Below, piece after piece: positions 1 through 6,969 of a stretch of 40,731 nt of DNA. Position 1 is the stretch's first letter. Each line of letters starts with the position of its first letter. The position numbers and the translations under genes were made by a program. The notes below the pieces were generated by a model. That model was not told the origin of the DNA, made no database searches, and saw nothing but the letters and a program-made list of their open reading frames with translations. This stretch comes from Corynebacterium stercoris (lineage in GTDB: Bacteria > Actinomycetota > Actinomycetes > Mycobacteriales > Mycobacteriaceae), in contig NZ_JAMFTQ010000020.1 of the NCBI RefSeq assembly GCF_024160105.1, positions 1 through 40,731 on the forward strand, given 5' to 3'.

Positions 1-72
1 TACCTGCTGCGGCTCTAGACCCTTGCCGTAAAGCTCGACGGCACGCTCACGAACCGCCAACGGGTAATTCAT
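1..72 (-). CDS. IS transposase, N-terminal part (runs off window)
   Basis: Reading leftwards from an ATG at 72-70, 24 codons are visible before the window ends; they begin MNYPLAVRERAVELYGKG. This resembles the helix-turn-helix start of OrfA-type transposases (IS3-like), which is an inference from a short piece. A good ribosome binding site (GAGGAG) lies just upstream. The first 15 residues and about 50 bases of leader are nearly repeated at 5521-5614, so at least two copies of this element entered the region. The rest of the gene is outside the window and the family cannot be fixed from here. Confidence 0.6.
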   Translation of the reverse strand, partial: MNYPLAVRERAVELYGKGLEPQQV

Positions 73-125
73 CTGGAACTCCTCACCGATGGCCGAGGGT
101 TCACAGGAAAGCTTCAGTCCCTGAG
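73..125 (-). mobile_element. IS left end (terminal sequence and leader)
   Basis: Read on the minus strand, this stretch contains the IS terminus and transposase leader. The leader (AGCTTTCCTGTGAACC plus the region around GTGAGGAGTTC) recurs at 5524-5570 with only a few changes. The similarity between the two copies fades near 120-125 here, which I take as the approximate IS end. The element thus sits about 200 bp upstream of pnp. Confidence 0.55.
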
Positions 126-243
126 AGGGCTTTCTGCAGAAGTGAGGTAAACGTCTGCAGCCCTGGGTGGCGCTGAGAGCTCCAGTTGCTGCCCCAGCAC
201 CGCCGCGCATGGCCGCCGACTCTGCCAAACCCGCGCAAGCTGG

Positions 244-249
244 TAATAT
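244..249 (+). promoter_or_regulatory. possible pnp -10 box
   Basis: TAATAT lies 75 bp upstream of the pnp start, between the IS end and the gene. The matching -35 (around 221-226) is poor, so this is a weak call. It is the best -10-like hexamer between the IS and pnp. Confidence 0.3.
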
Positions 250-275
250 GGTGTGACGTTGCATGACTAGACACA

Positions 276-298
276 TTGGCGGCATCGATGATCGCCAA
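276..298 (+). promoter_or_regulatory. pnp leader hairpin
   Basis: TTGGCG (276-281) pairs with CGCCAA (293-298) around an 11-base loop containing ATCGAT. It ends 12 bases before the pnp Shine-Dalgarno. Leader hairpins upstream of pnp are known targets of PNPase autoregulation in other bacteria, and an Actino-pnp RNA structure has been described in actinomycetes. Whether this is that structure is not established here. Confidence 0.4.
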
Positions 299-324
299 AA
301 CATAGACCCAAGGAGAGGGATCTT

Positions 325-2610
325 TTGAGCAACTTCACGCCCAAGAATTCGTACGACGTGTTTGTTGATGAGGAATTCGGGATCACCGAGGCAGTCGCCA
401 CCATCGATAACGGCGACTTCGGCTCCCGCAGCATCCGGTTCGAAACCGGCCAGCTCGCCCGCCAGGCGGACGGCTCCGTCACTACCTACCTGGACGACGA
501 GACGATGATGCTGTCCACCGTGACTGCATCCAACCAGCCGCGCGAGGGCTTCGACTTCTTCCCGCTGACCGTGGACGTTGAGGAGCGCATGTACGCCGCG
601 GGCAAGATCCCGGGCTCGTTCTTCCGCCGCGAGGGCCGCCCGTCCACTCAGGCCATCCTGGCTTGCCGCCTGATTGACCGCCCGCTGCGCCCGACGTTTG
701 TCAAGGGTCTGCGCAACGAGGTGCAGGTGGTTGTGACTGTGATGTCGATTGACCCGCAGGAGTACTACGACGTCGTGGCCATCAACGGCGCGTCCGCGGC
801 GACGCAGCTGTCCGGCCTGCCGGTTTCCGGCGCGGTCGGCGGCGTGCGCATGGCGCTAATTGCCGACGACAAGCACCCGGAGGGCCAGTGGGTTGCCTTC
901 CCGAACCACGCGCAGCACGAGCGCGCGCTCTTCGAGATGGTCGTCGCCGGCCGCATCGTCGAGCGCAAGCGCGGCCGCCGCACCGAGCAGGACGTCGCCA
1001 TCATGATGGTGGAGGCTGGCGCTGGTGCGAACGTCGTGAAGCTTATTGCCGACGGCTACCCGGCACCGACCGAGGAGACCGTCGCGCAGGGTCTGGAGGC
1101 GGCGAAGCCGTACATTAAGACCCTCTGCGAGGCGCAGGCTGCCCTGGCTGAGAAGACTGCCAAGGACGCCAAGGAGTTCCCGCTCTTCCCGCCGTACTCG
1201 GACAAGGTCTACGACGCGGTGGAGAAGAAGACCGCCAAGCGTCTGGGTAAGATCATGACCATCGCCGGCAAGCACGAGCGCGAGGACGCCTCCAACGAAT
1301 ACATGGAGGAGATCGAGGCTGAGCTCATCGGCCGCTTCGCCAACGCGGACGATGCCGACGAGACCTCCGCGGCGTCCAAGGAAATCCGCGCGGCATACAA
1401 CGCTGTGCAGAAGAAGATCGTGCGCGAGAAAATCCTCACCGAGGGCTTCCGCATCGATGGCCGCGGTGTCACCGACATCCGCGACCTCGAGGTTGAGGTT
1501 GAGCTCATCCCGCGCGCCCACGGCAGCGCCCTGTTCGAGCGCGGCGAGACCCAGATCCTCGGCGTGACCACCCTGGACATGCTGAAGATGGAGCAGCACA
1601 TCGACTCCCTCCACCCGGAGGACACGAAGCGCTACATCCACCACTACAACTTCCCGCCGTACTCCACCGGCGAGACCGGCCGCGTTGGCTCCCCGAAGCG
1701 CCGCGAGATCGGCCACGGTGCCCTCGCCGAGCGCGCGTTGGCGCCGGTCATCCCGACCCGCGAGGACTTCCCGTACACCATCCGCCAGGTCTCCGAGGCT
1801 CTCGGCTCCAACGGCTCCACCTCGATGGGCTCCGTCTGCGCCTCCACGCTGTCGCTGTACAACGCCGGTGTGCCGCTGGCTGCACCGGTGGCCGGCATTG
1901 CCATGGGCCTCGTTTCCGGCGAGGTCAACGGCGAGACCGAGTACGTGGCGCTCACGGACATCCTCGGTGCTGAGGATGCCTTCGGCGACATGGACTTCAA
2001 GGTTGCCGGCACCAGCGAGTTCATCACCGCGCTGCAGCTGGACACCAAGCTGGACGGCATTCCGTCCAACGTGCTCGCGTCCGCGCTGAACCAGGCGCGC
2101 GAGGCCCGCGAGACCATCCTCGAGACCATGGCTGAGGTCATCGACGGCCCGGACGAGATGAGCCCGCTGGCCCCGAAGATCACCACCGTCAAGGTCCCGG
2201 TGTCCAAGATCGGCGAGGTCATCGGCCCGAAGGGCAAGACCATCAACCAGATCACCGAGGACACCGGTGCGGAGATCACCATCGAGGACGATGGCACGAT
2301 CTACGTCTCCGCAACTCAGGGTTCCGCTGCTGACGCCGCGATCGAGAAGATCAACGCAATCGCGAACCCGCAGATGCCGAAGGTGGGCGAGCGCTACCTG
2401 GGTACCGTTGTCAAGACTGTGGCGTTCGGTGCGTTCGTGTCCATTCTTCCGGGCACCGATGGGCTCATCCATGTCTCCAACCTGGGCGGCAACACCCGCG
2501 TGGAGAATGTCGAGGATGTCATCAAGGTCGGGGACAAAGTTGAGGTGGAAATCCGCGACATCGACAACCGCGGCAAGATCTCGCTCGTCCCGGTCGAGGA
2601 CGGGGAGTAA
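325..2610 (+). CDS. pnp: polyribonucleotide nucleotidyltransferase (PNPase)
   Basis: Phosphorolytic 3'-5' exoribonuclease that degrades RNA to nucleoside diphosphates in the cytoplasm. The 761-residue protein has the full family layout: a first RNase PH domain (about 20-160), an all-helical segment, a second RNase PH domain (about 350-560), a KH domain with the GxxG loop in IGPKGK near residue 630, and an S1 domain (about 687-758, [17 protein letters not shown]). The start is TTG at 325, preceded by AGGAGAGG at the right distance. Actinobacterial pnp usually follows rpsO; here an IS end lies upstream instead, and rpsO is not in the window. Codon use is strongly biased, as expected of a highly expressed gene. 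Confidence 0.97.
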   Translation: MSNFTPKNSYDVFVDEEFGITEAVATIDNGDFGSRSIRFETGQLARQADGSVTTYLDDETMMLSTVTASNQPREGFDFFPLTVDVEERMYAAGKIPGSFFRREGRPSTQAILACRLIDRPLRPTFVKGLRNEVQVVVTVMSIDPQEYYDVVAINGASAATQLSGLPVSGAVGGVRMALIADDKHPEGQWVAFPNHAQHERALFEMVVAGRIVERKRGRRTEQDVAIMMVEAGAGANVVKLIADGYPAPTEETVAQGLEAAKPYIKTLCEAQAALAEKTAKDAKEFPLFPPYSDKVYDAVEKKTAKRLGKIMTIAGKHEREDASNEYMEEIEAELIGRFANADDADETSAASKEIRAAYNAVQKKIVREKILTEGFRIDGRGVTDIRDLEVEVELIPRAHGSALFERGETQILGVTTLDMLKMEQHIDSLHPEDTKRYIHHYNFPPYSTGETGRVGSPKRREIGHGALAERALAPVIPTREDFPYTIRQVSEALGSNGSTSMGSVCASTLSLYNAGVPLAAPVAGIAMGLVSGEVNGETEYVALTDILGAEDAFGDMDFKVAGTSEFITALQLDTKLDGIPSNVLASALNQAREARETILETMAEVIDGPDEMSPLAPKITTVKVPVSKIGEVIGPKGKTINQITEDTGAEITIEDDGTIYVSATQGSAADAAIEKINAIANPQMPKVGERYLGTVVKTVAFGAFVSILPGTDGLIHVSNLGGNTRVENVEDVIKVGDKVEVEIRDIDNRGKISLVPVEDGE

Positions 2611-2651
2611 TACCGTAATTTAACCCGGATTGATCCGTAGTAATTGCGTGA

Positions 2652-2657
2652 TAGGAT
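2652..2657 (+). promoter_or_regulatory. -10 box giving a leaderless start at 2664
   Basis: TAGGAT sits 6 nt before the ATG at 2664, so transcription would start at or next to the start codon. No Shine-Dalgarno is present. CGTAGTAATT at 2636-2645, near the -35 position, resembles the CGTACNATTT element of the other promoters in this island. Confidence 0.5.
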
Positions 2658-2663
2658 TCCAGC

Positions 2664-3926
2664 ATGCCGGAGAGAACCGCTGCTTTGGAGCGGGAAGCCC
2701 AACGTTGGAATCCCCGGGTCTGGCACCGCAAGGTGTCGCGTCCCGTTTCAGTGTGGATAGTGGTATTTCTCTGCGTAGGATTAGCCCATCCACTGATCCC
2801 GGAATCACGGTGGCTCCTCGTCCACATCTTTACGCTGGGCATTCTGACCAACTCGATCATGGTCTGGTCCCAGAACCTTACTGAACGCTTCCTACACAAA
2901 CGGCTCGATGATGCAGCTCGCCCAGCGCAACTGCTGCGATCGCGGTTGCTCAACGCTGGAATACTGGTGGTGCTTGCTGGCCAGATTCTTCGGCCCATCC
3001 TTGCGTCGCACTGGCTGATCACGGCTTGCGGTGCGATTGTCGTATGCGTGGTCGCGGCTTGGCATAGTTTAGTGATCTTCCGCCAACTTCAAGCTGCGGG
3101 TCAAACGCAACGCTTTCGCCCGGTAGTTGGCGGGTACGTTGTCTCTGCTGTGTCGCTCGTTGTTGGCACGATCTTTGGTATCGCTCTTGCGGTTGACCTA
3201 CCGGGCCAATGGCAGAGCCGAATTTTGGTGGCACACTTGCTGAGCAATCTCGGGGGGTTCGTGGGGTTGGCCGCGGCCGCGTCGCTGACCGTGCTCTTCT
3301 CAGCCATGTGGCGAGTTAATGGCACATTTGATAGGCCCGGCGCCATGCTTGGAGTTGCATGCGTGGGTGTTTGCATCGGAGTTGTCGGAGCGCTAACAGG
3401 GAATGGAGTCCCTGTAGGCGTCGGTTTGTTGTGCTACGCGGGGGCATGGGCTTTTGCGCTTCAAACATGGCTAGCCGCGGTTTTGCGGACAGTGGGTGAA
3501 CCAAAACAGCGTGCTACCTACTGGAGCCTGTCCGCGCTCGCCGCAGTTGCCTGGCTCGTTGCGTCAGCTGTGTGGCTAGGCGTGCAATTCCTCACCGCTG
3601 ATGATTTTGGATTGTCCGGCGCCGCACCGGTGCTTCCGCTCCTGCTCGGGTTCGCGGCCCAGCTGCTGTTCGGGACGATGAGTTACTTGCTTCCTACCAC
3701 GATGGGAGGAGGCCCATCGGCCACTCGTGCAGGTTTAGCTGAGCAGAACCGTGGAGGGGTCGCTCGCGTCATACTGTTCAATGCGGCGCTGATCTGCTGG
3801 CTATTGGTCCCAGGTTCGATCGCGAAGATCGCGTTCAGCCTAGTGGTGTTTGGCTGTCTCACCGCGTTTTTGCCGTTGACAGCCCGCGCAGTACGTGCGC
3901 AACGAGCTGTACTTACCGCCCAATGA
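2664..3926 (+). CDS. polytopic membrane protein, NirK/NnrS-associated type (A)
   Basis: A 420-residue, very hydrophobic protein with roughly 11-12 membrane segments after a short basic N-terminus. It resembles, from memory, the membrane module found fused to or beside actinobacterial copper nitrite reductases, and more distantly NnrS-type proteins. Histidines in the segments LLVHIFTLG (H54), AAWHSL (H134) and LVAHLLSN (H191) match H46, H117 and H170 of the membrane protein encoded at 4340-5494, so they are candidate heme or metal ligands. The function is inferred, not known. The gene meets the cupredoxin gene tail to tail with no gap (TGATCA at 3924-3929). Base composition looks less GC-rich than pnp. 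Confidence 0.7.
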   Translation: MPERTAALEREAQRWNPRVWHRKVSRPVSVWIVVFLCVGLAHPLIPESRWLLVHIFTLGILTNSIMVWSQNLTERFLHKRLDDAARPAQLLRSRLLNAGILVVLAGQILRPILASHWLITACGAIVVCVVAAWHSLVIFRQLQAAGQTQRFRPVVGGYVVSAVSLVVGTIFGIALAVDLPGQWQSRILVAHLLSNLGGFVGLAAAASLTVLFSAMWRVNGTFDRPGAMLGVACVGVCIGVVGALTGNGVPVGVGLLCYAGAWAFALQTWLAAVLRTVGEPKQRATYWSLSALAAVAWLVASAVWLGVQFLTADDFGLSGAAPVLPLLLGFAAQLLFGTMSYLLPTTMGGGPSATRAGLAEQNRGGVARVILFNAALICWLLVPGSIAKIAFSLVVFGCLTAFLPLTARAVRAQRAVLTAQ

Positions 3927-4343
3927 TCATTCTCGAACGAAGACGTCGTAGACCATTCCCATTGCCTTGTGGCCCGCTTTTGTACACCAGCCCTGGGTGT
4001 CCGATTCGAACGTGCCGAAGTCAAAAACCACGGAATCACCTGGGTAGATCGGTCCAGTGAAGCCGCTGCCGAGCTTCAGGTTGTGCTCGCGCGAGTCGTC
4101 GTTAGTAATCCGCAGCACTACAGGAGTCGATGAATCGACCTCAATGCTCGACGGGGTGAAATCCATGCCGGTGATGCGGATATCCTGCAGCACCGGGCCA
4201 CCTGGTGGGTGGGATGGGCTGCCACGCAGCACGGCGCAGTATGCCACAGTCGTAATGAACGCGACGATAATTAGCCATGCGAGCGAGTCAGCGCGTCGTG
4301 AAACCAGTGAGGTCGGGCGGTTAGTTCTGGAGTGCTTCATCAT
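3927..4343 (-). CDS. membrane-anchored type-1 copper cupredoxin
   Basis: A 138-residue protein with one N-terminal membrane segment (about 21-38) and an extracytoplasmic cupredoxin fold. The type-1 copper ligands are visible: H87 (in EHNL), C120 (in GWC), H125 and M130, with the C-x4-H-x4-M spacing of the class. The GWC-x4-HKAMGM region is like the cupredoxin domain of actinobacterial membrane NirK proteins (family knowledge). It probably carries electrons to or from a partner. I chose the ATG at 4343 because it overlaps the stop of the upstream membrane gene (ATATGATGA), implying translational coupling; a second ATG follows at once at 4340. A longer reading frame up to 4487 lies within the upstream gene and is not credible. 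Confidence 0.75.
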   Translation of the reverse strand: MMKHSRTNRPTSLVSRRADSLAWLIIVAFITTVAYCAVLRGSPSHPPGGPVLQDIRITGMDFTPSSIEVDSSTPVVLRITNDDSREHNLKLGSGFTGPIYPGDSVVFDFGTFESDTQGWCTKAGHKAMGMVYDVFVRE

Positions 4344-5494
4344 ATGCTGCGCTTCACCTTCGTCATCGAGATCAAGAGGGTTGAGACATGCCAAACGACG
4401 GCTGCGGTCATGCAGACAGCGCCAACGACCGGAGAGAGTAAGACGGCGACGCACCCGCCGAGGTTGAGTAACACTGCCCGGAAGCAAAGACCCGCCGCAA
4501 GACGGTCGCGGGCACCGGCATTACCAGTAAGCACTGGAATCAGCTGTGACGTTGCCCCCAGAATCGACTGGGCAAAGCCGGCGCCAAGAAGTGCGAGCAG
4601 TCCACCCGCAGTGCTGAGACGCGCAGTCGAGCCGAAAATGAGCGCGACCGCGTCTCCGCCCATGCACGCAAGGACCCAAAGCGTGCCGCAGGTAATGTGA
4701 ACGGTAGCGACATTGAGGGACGCGACGGGACGGGTTAACTCAGCGATTATCGGCAGCAACACCCACGCCGATGTCAGTGCAAGACCCACCAAAATTAGGC
4801 CTCCGGTGCGTGACCACCCAGCCGCAATGCACGCTGCGGTAACTGCCACCGCAAGACCATGCGCCACGAAAACCCGCGCGTCGCGGAATCGAAGGACTGT
4901 GGGCACTCCCGCAACCGTTGGCAGAAGCGTAATCACCGTTCCCATCAGGACAGTCCATCCAAAACCCCACACTGCGGAACGTGCATGCGCCGCGACCAAC
5001 GCATCATGGCGGTCGGTGAATTGCGCCGCAATGGCTAACCCGATCGCTAGTGCGAGCAGTAGGCAAGCGACAACGTAGGCCCACGATGTGGTCGCAAGGT
5101 GGTTTGCGAGGGCTCGCTGGTGCATCCGAGTAAGTGTTGCTGCATGCCAGAGGATGACGGCTGCGGCGAGACACGCCGCCACTGTATGCGCCGTTGTCCA
5201 GCCGGGCCGCAGAAGCATTACCATCAGACAGCCCTGGAGGATCAAGATTTTGGCTGCCAATGGTCGCAGTGCTGGTAATGGTCCACGGGTAAGTGTCGCC
5301 GTGAAGTGGGTAGAGTACCCGATTACTGCACTAGTGAGCGCTCCAAGAGTGAATGTGTGGATGCATGCCCACCACGAGATCGATGCACCGCTGGCCGCAC
5401 TCATGCCTAATATCGCTGAAATGAGTATCCATGCACCAATGAGGATGCCTAGGGTTTTCTGCCATGCAACGTGCGCGGCCGCGTTATTTTTCAC
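4340..5494 (-). CDS. polytopic membrane protein, NirK/NnrS-associated type (B)
   Basis: A 384-residue membrane protein with about 11-12 hydrophobic segments, a distant paralogue of the protein at 2664-3926. It shares HTFTLGALTSAV (H46), LWH (H117) and AAH (H170). It is first in an operon with the cupredoxin, overlapping it by 4 nt. I place the start at the GTG at 5494, because a -10 box TACGAT (5507-5502) lies exactly 7 nt upstream and the broken paralogue at 5615-5819 has the same arrangement. A longer frame from a GTG at 5527 would start inside the IS remnant and is likely an artefact. Role unknown; the context suggests copper, nitrite or NO metabolism. Confidence 0.7.
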   Translation of the reverse strand: MKNNAAAHVAWQKTLGILIGAWILISAILGMSAASGASISWWACIHTFTLGALTSAVIGYSTHFTATLTRGPLPALRPLAAKILILQGCLMVMLLRPGWTTAHTVAACLAAAVILWHAATLTRMHQRALANHLATTSWAYVVACLLLALAIGLAIAAQFTDRHDALVAAHARSAVWGFGWTVLMGTVITLLPTVAGVPTVLRFRDARVFVAHGLAVAVTAACIAAGWSRTGGLILVGLALTSAWVLLPIIAELTRPVASLNVATVHITCGTLWVLACMGGDAVALIFGSTARLSTAGGLLALLGAGFAQSILGATSQLIPVLTGNAGARDRLAAGLCFRAVLLNLGGCVAVLLSPVVGAVCMTAAVVWHVSTLLISMTKVKRSI

Positions 5495-5501
5495 GACTTT
5501 T

Positions 5502-5507
5502 ATCGTA
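5502..5507 (-). promoter_or_regulatory. -10 box and putative operator of the membrane protein B/cupredoxin operon
   Basis: On the minus strand TACGAT is followed by 7 nt and GTG (5494). The surrounding TTATCGTACAATTT (plus strand, 5500-5513) nearly repeats TTATCGTACTATTT at 5825-5838, in front of the regulator gene. The IS remnant begins about 14 bp upstream, close to where the -35 would be, so promoter strength may have been changed by the insertion. Confidence 0.5.
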
Positions 5508-5520
5508 CAATTTTTAACGA

Positions 5521-5614
5521 CAGGCACTGCAGCTTTCCTGTGAACCTCGGTCGTCGGTGAGGAGTTCTCGATGATTTACCCGGTGGCGGTTCGCGAGCGT
5601 GCCATCGAGCTTTA
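5521..5614 (+). mobile_element. IS left-end remnant with 15 codons of transposase
   Basis: This stretch matches the IS end at 125-28 read on the other strand: the same terminus (AGCTTTCCTGTGAACC), the same GTGAGGAGTTC leader, and an ATG at 5571 followed by IYPVAVRERAIELY. Identity stops near 5614, where the sequence turns into the antisense of a broken membrane gene. The rest of the IS is missing. This remnant and the IS at the window start are in opposite orientation. Confidence 0.75.
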
Positions 5615-5819
5615 TCTCAAAGTGTGCGGAGTACACCACCACCGCGGTAGTGATCACTCCGATTATGAGCGTGTGGATATTCGCCCAGAAGGAAACTGGC
5701 CCGATCCGCCCGCCGAGCGCGGTGGCATTGACAGCGACAGCGGTTATGAGCCAGATGAGGATAACCGCTCCTAGTGCGGCATTCCATAATCGGTGCGCAG
5801 CGATACTCTTGTTTTACAC
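5615..5819 (-). pseudogene. truncated third membrane paralogue (C)
   Basis: Translating the minus strand from 5819 gives GTG, then a TAA stop, then an open frame containing HRLWNAALGAVILIW and ANIHTLIIGVITTAVVVYS. This aligns with the first 65 or so residues of the protein at 4340-5494 (shared W, IHT-LG/IG and YS-HF). The second codon, AAA in the intact paralogue, is TAA here, and the gene is cut at about residue 67 by the IS remnant. It still has the leaderless promoter arrangement (TACGAT, 7 nt, GTG). It is dead both by nonsense mutation and by truncation. Confidence 0.7.
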
Positions 5820-5821
5820 GG

Positions 5822-5838
5822 AAATTATCGTACTATTT
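5822..5838. promoter_or_regulatory. divergent overlapping promoters and putative operator
   Basis: AAATTATCGTACTATTT carries two -10 boxes facing each other: TACTAT (5831-5836, plus) is 7 nt before the ATG of the regulator at 5844, and TACGAT (5832-5827, minus) is 7 nt before the GTG of the broken paralogue. The ends AAAT/ATTT form a weak palindrome. Overlap of the two promoters and the near-copy at 5500-5513 suggest an operator for the adjacent regulator. Binding is inferred. Confidence 0.5.
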
Positions 5839-5843
5839 CTTGT

Positions 5844-6596
5844 ATGGATTACCAGGACCAGTTGGTTGCGCCGTGTTCAACGGCGACGGCGATGGAAAGG
5901 GCCGCGTCTGCGAGCGCAAAGCAACGCGAGGTGCTTGAAGCAATCCGTCGCCGCGGCGGGGCTGCACGCGTCAACGACATTGCCGCAGCGGTTGGCGCGC
6001 ACACCAACACGGTTCGGGGGCACCTCGAGGTGCTCATGGATGCAGGAGTTATTACCGCGGAATCCCAAAAGACACCGGGTCGCGGGCGACCGTGGCTGTT
6101 GTACTGCCTCCGTTCTCCGAGGCCTATTGAGCTGGTCAGTGAGTATATTGGCCTCGTCGAGGTGCTTGCTGCTGAGATCAGGCGCCGTGCATCGGCGGCC
6201 GACGTCGACATCGCCAACCATGCCGAGGAATTAGGCCGCGCGTGGGCAAAGCGAGGTGTGCGGACCGGCATCGAGGGGGCAGATGCGGAGATCGCCGGTG
6301 ATAGCACTCCGTGGATCGAAGCCGACGACCCTACGGGTGCTGCGCTCCGAGACCTTCGGCGGCTCGGATTTGACCCGTACGACCGGGGCGATGCCACGAT
6401 CGGCCTGCGTGCCTGCCCGTTCGTCCGCGCTGACGGCACCGCACCGGATGCGGTCATCTGCCATATCCACGCCGGATACATCCGTGAGCGCGCGGGCCGC
6501 AACTCCGTTGGGCTCGTGCCATTCGACCGCCACGGTGAATGTGGCATCGGTCTTAATGTTGACGAAGAAACGAGGGACGAAGCATGGACACAATAA
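5844..6596 (+). CDS. winged-helix transcriptional regulator with conserved Cys (SufR-like layout)
   Basis: A 250-residue regulator. Residues about 25-90 form a helix-turn-helix/winged-helix domain (NDIAAAVGAHTNTVRGHLEVL, with a wing around GRGRPWL). The C-terminal half has C191 (ACPF), C206 and H208 (VICHIH), H230 and C233 (HGECG). SufR-type and related actinobacterial regulators use such Cys to bind an iron-sulfur cluster, so NO, oxygen or metal sensing is plausible but not shown. The ATG at 5844 is leaderless (TACTAT 7 nt before), and the operator-like sequence overlaps this promoter, suggesting autoregulation. It is coupled to the cupin gene by a 13-nt overlap. Confidence 0.75.
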   Translation: MDYQDQLVAPCSTATAMERAASASAKQREVLEAIRRRGGAARVNDIAAAVGAHTNTVRGHLEVLMDAGVITAESQKTPGRGRPWLLYCLRSPRPIELVSEYIGLVEVLAAEIRRRASAADVDIANHAEELGRAWAKRGVRTGIEGADAEIAGDSTPWIEADDPTGAALRDLRRLGFDPYDRGDATIGLRACPFVRADGTAPDAVICHIHAGYIRERAGRNSVGLVPFDRHGECGIGLNVDEETRDEAWTQ

Positions 6597-6919
6597 CCGG
6601 CTTACAACAGCCCCGCACCGCAGAATCTCGCCCCCGAGGTAGCGACACCGTATCGCGCCCGGAGGTGAAGGTGATCGGGCGCTACGCCGACACTACGGTT
6701 GTACGAATCGGGTTTGCTGCTGGAAACGTGATGCCGGAGCACAAGGTCGAGCACCCCATCATCGTGATGGGGCAAACCGGACGTGTCCGTTTTACTGCCG
6801 AAGGTTCAACGGTTGTAATCCAGCCTGGCACTGCGGTGCACCTTGATGCCGGCATTCCGCACGACCTGTTCGCCGACGAAGCTTCGACCGTAACCTTGAT
6901 CATCGTCAGTGGCGTTTAG
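6584..6919 (+). CDS. small cupin-domain protein
   Basis: A 111-residue single-domain cupin. The first motif is around residues 45-65 (MPEHKVEHPIIVMGQTG) and the second around 85-95 (PGTAVHLDAGIPHDLF), with three His available for a metal. The ATG at 6584 lies inside the end of the regulator gene (13-nt overlap), so the two are co-translated. Small cupins are often found near denitrification and NO-response genes, which fits the neighbours. The reaction or ligand cannot be told from sequence. Confidence 0.75.
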   Translation: MDTITGLQQPRTAESRPRGSDTVSRPEVKVIGRYADTTVVRIGFAAGNVMPEHKVEHPIIVMGQTGRVRFTAEGSTVVIQPGTAVHLDAGIPHDLFADEASTVTLIIVSGV

Positions 6920-6920
6920 C

Positions 6921-6939
6921 CCGCCGCTGGAACCGGCGG
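6921..6939. terminator. hairpin between convergent genes
   Basis: CCGCCG (6921-6926) pairs with CGGCGG (6934-6939) around a 7-base loop, just after the cupin stop and before the end of the MpaB-type gene on the other strand. There is no T-run next to it, so it is only a possible terminator. Confidence 0.35.
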
Positions 6940-6969
6940 CGAGCTTATGGGGCTTCGTGCTTTTCGACG

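Noticed and set aside
856..2472. A 538-codon minus-strand frame opposite pnp
   Set aside because: Same reason: a compositional shadow of pnp with no recognisable domain and no promoter or ribosome site.
5495..5527. Longer start (GTG at 5527) for the membrane protein at 4340-5494, with an AGGAAAG ribosome site
   Set aside because: Both the codon and the ribosome site lie at or inside the IS remnant. The -10 box to GTG spacing at 5494 is the same as in the paralogue and matches the other leaderless genes.
5571..5774. 67-codon plus-strand frame as a small gene
   Set aside because: Only its first 15 codons are transposase; the rest is antisense of the broken membrane paralogue, so it is a chance fusion.
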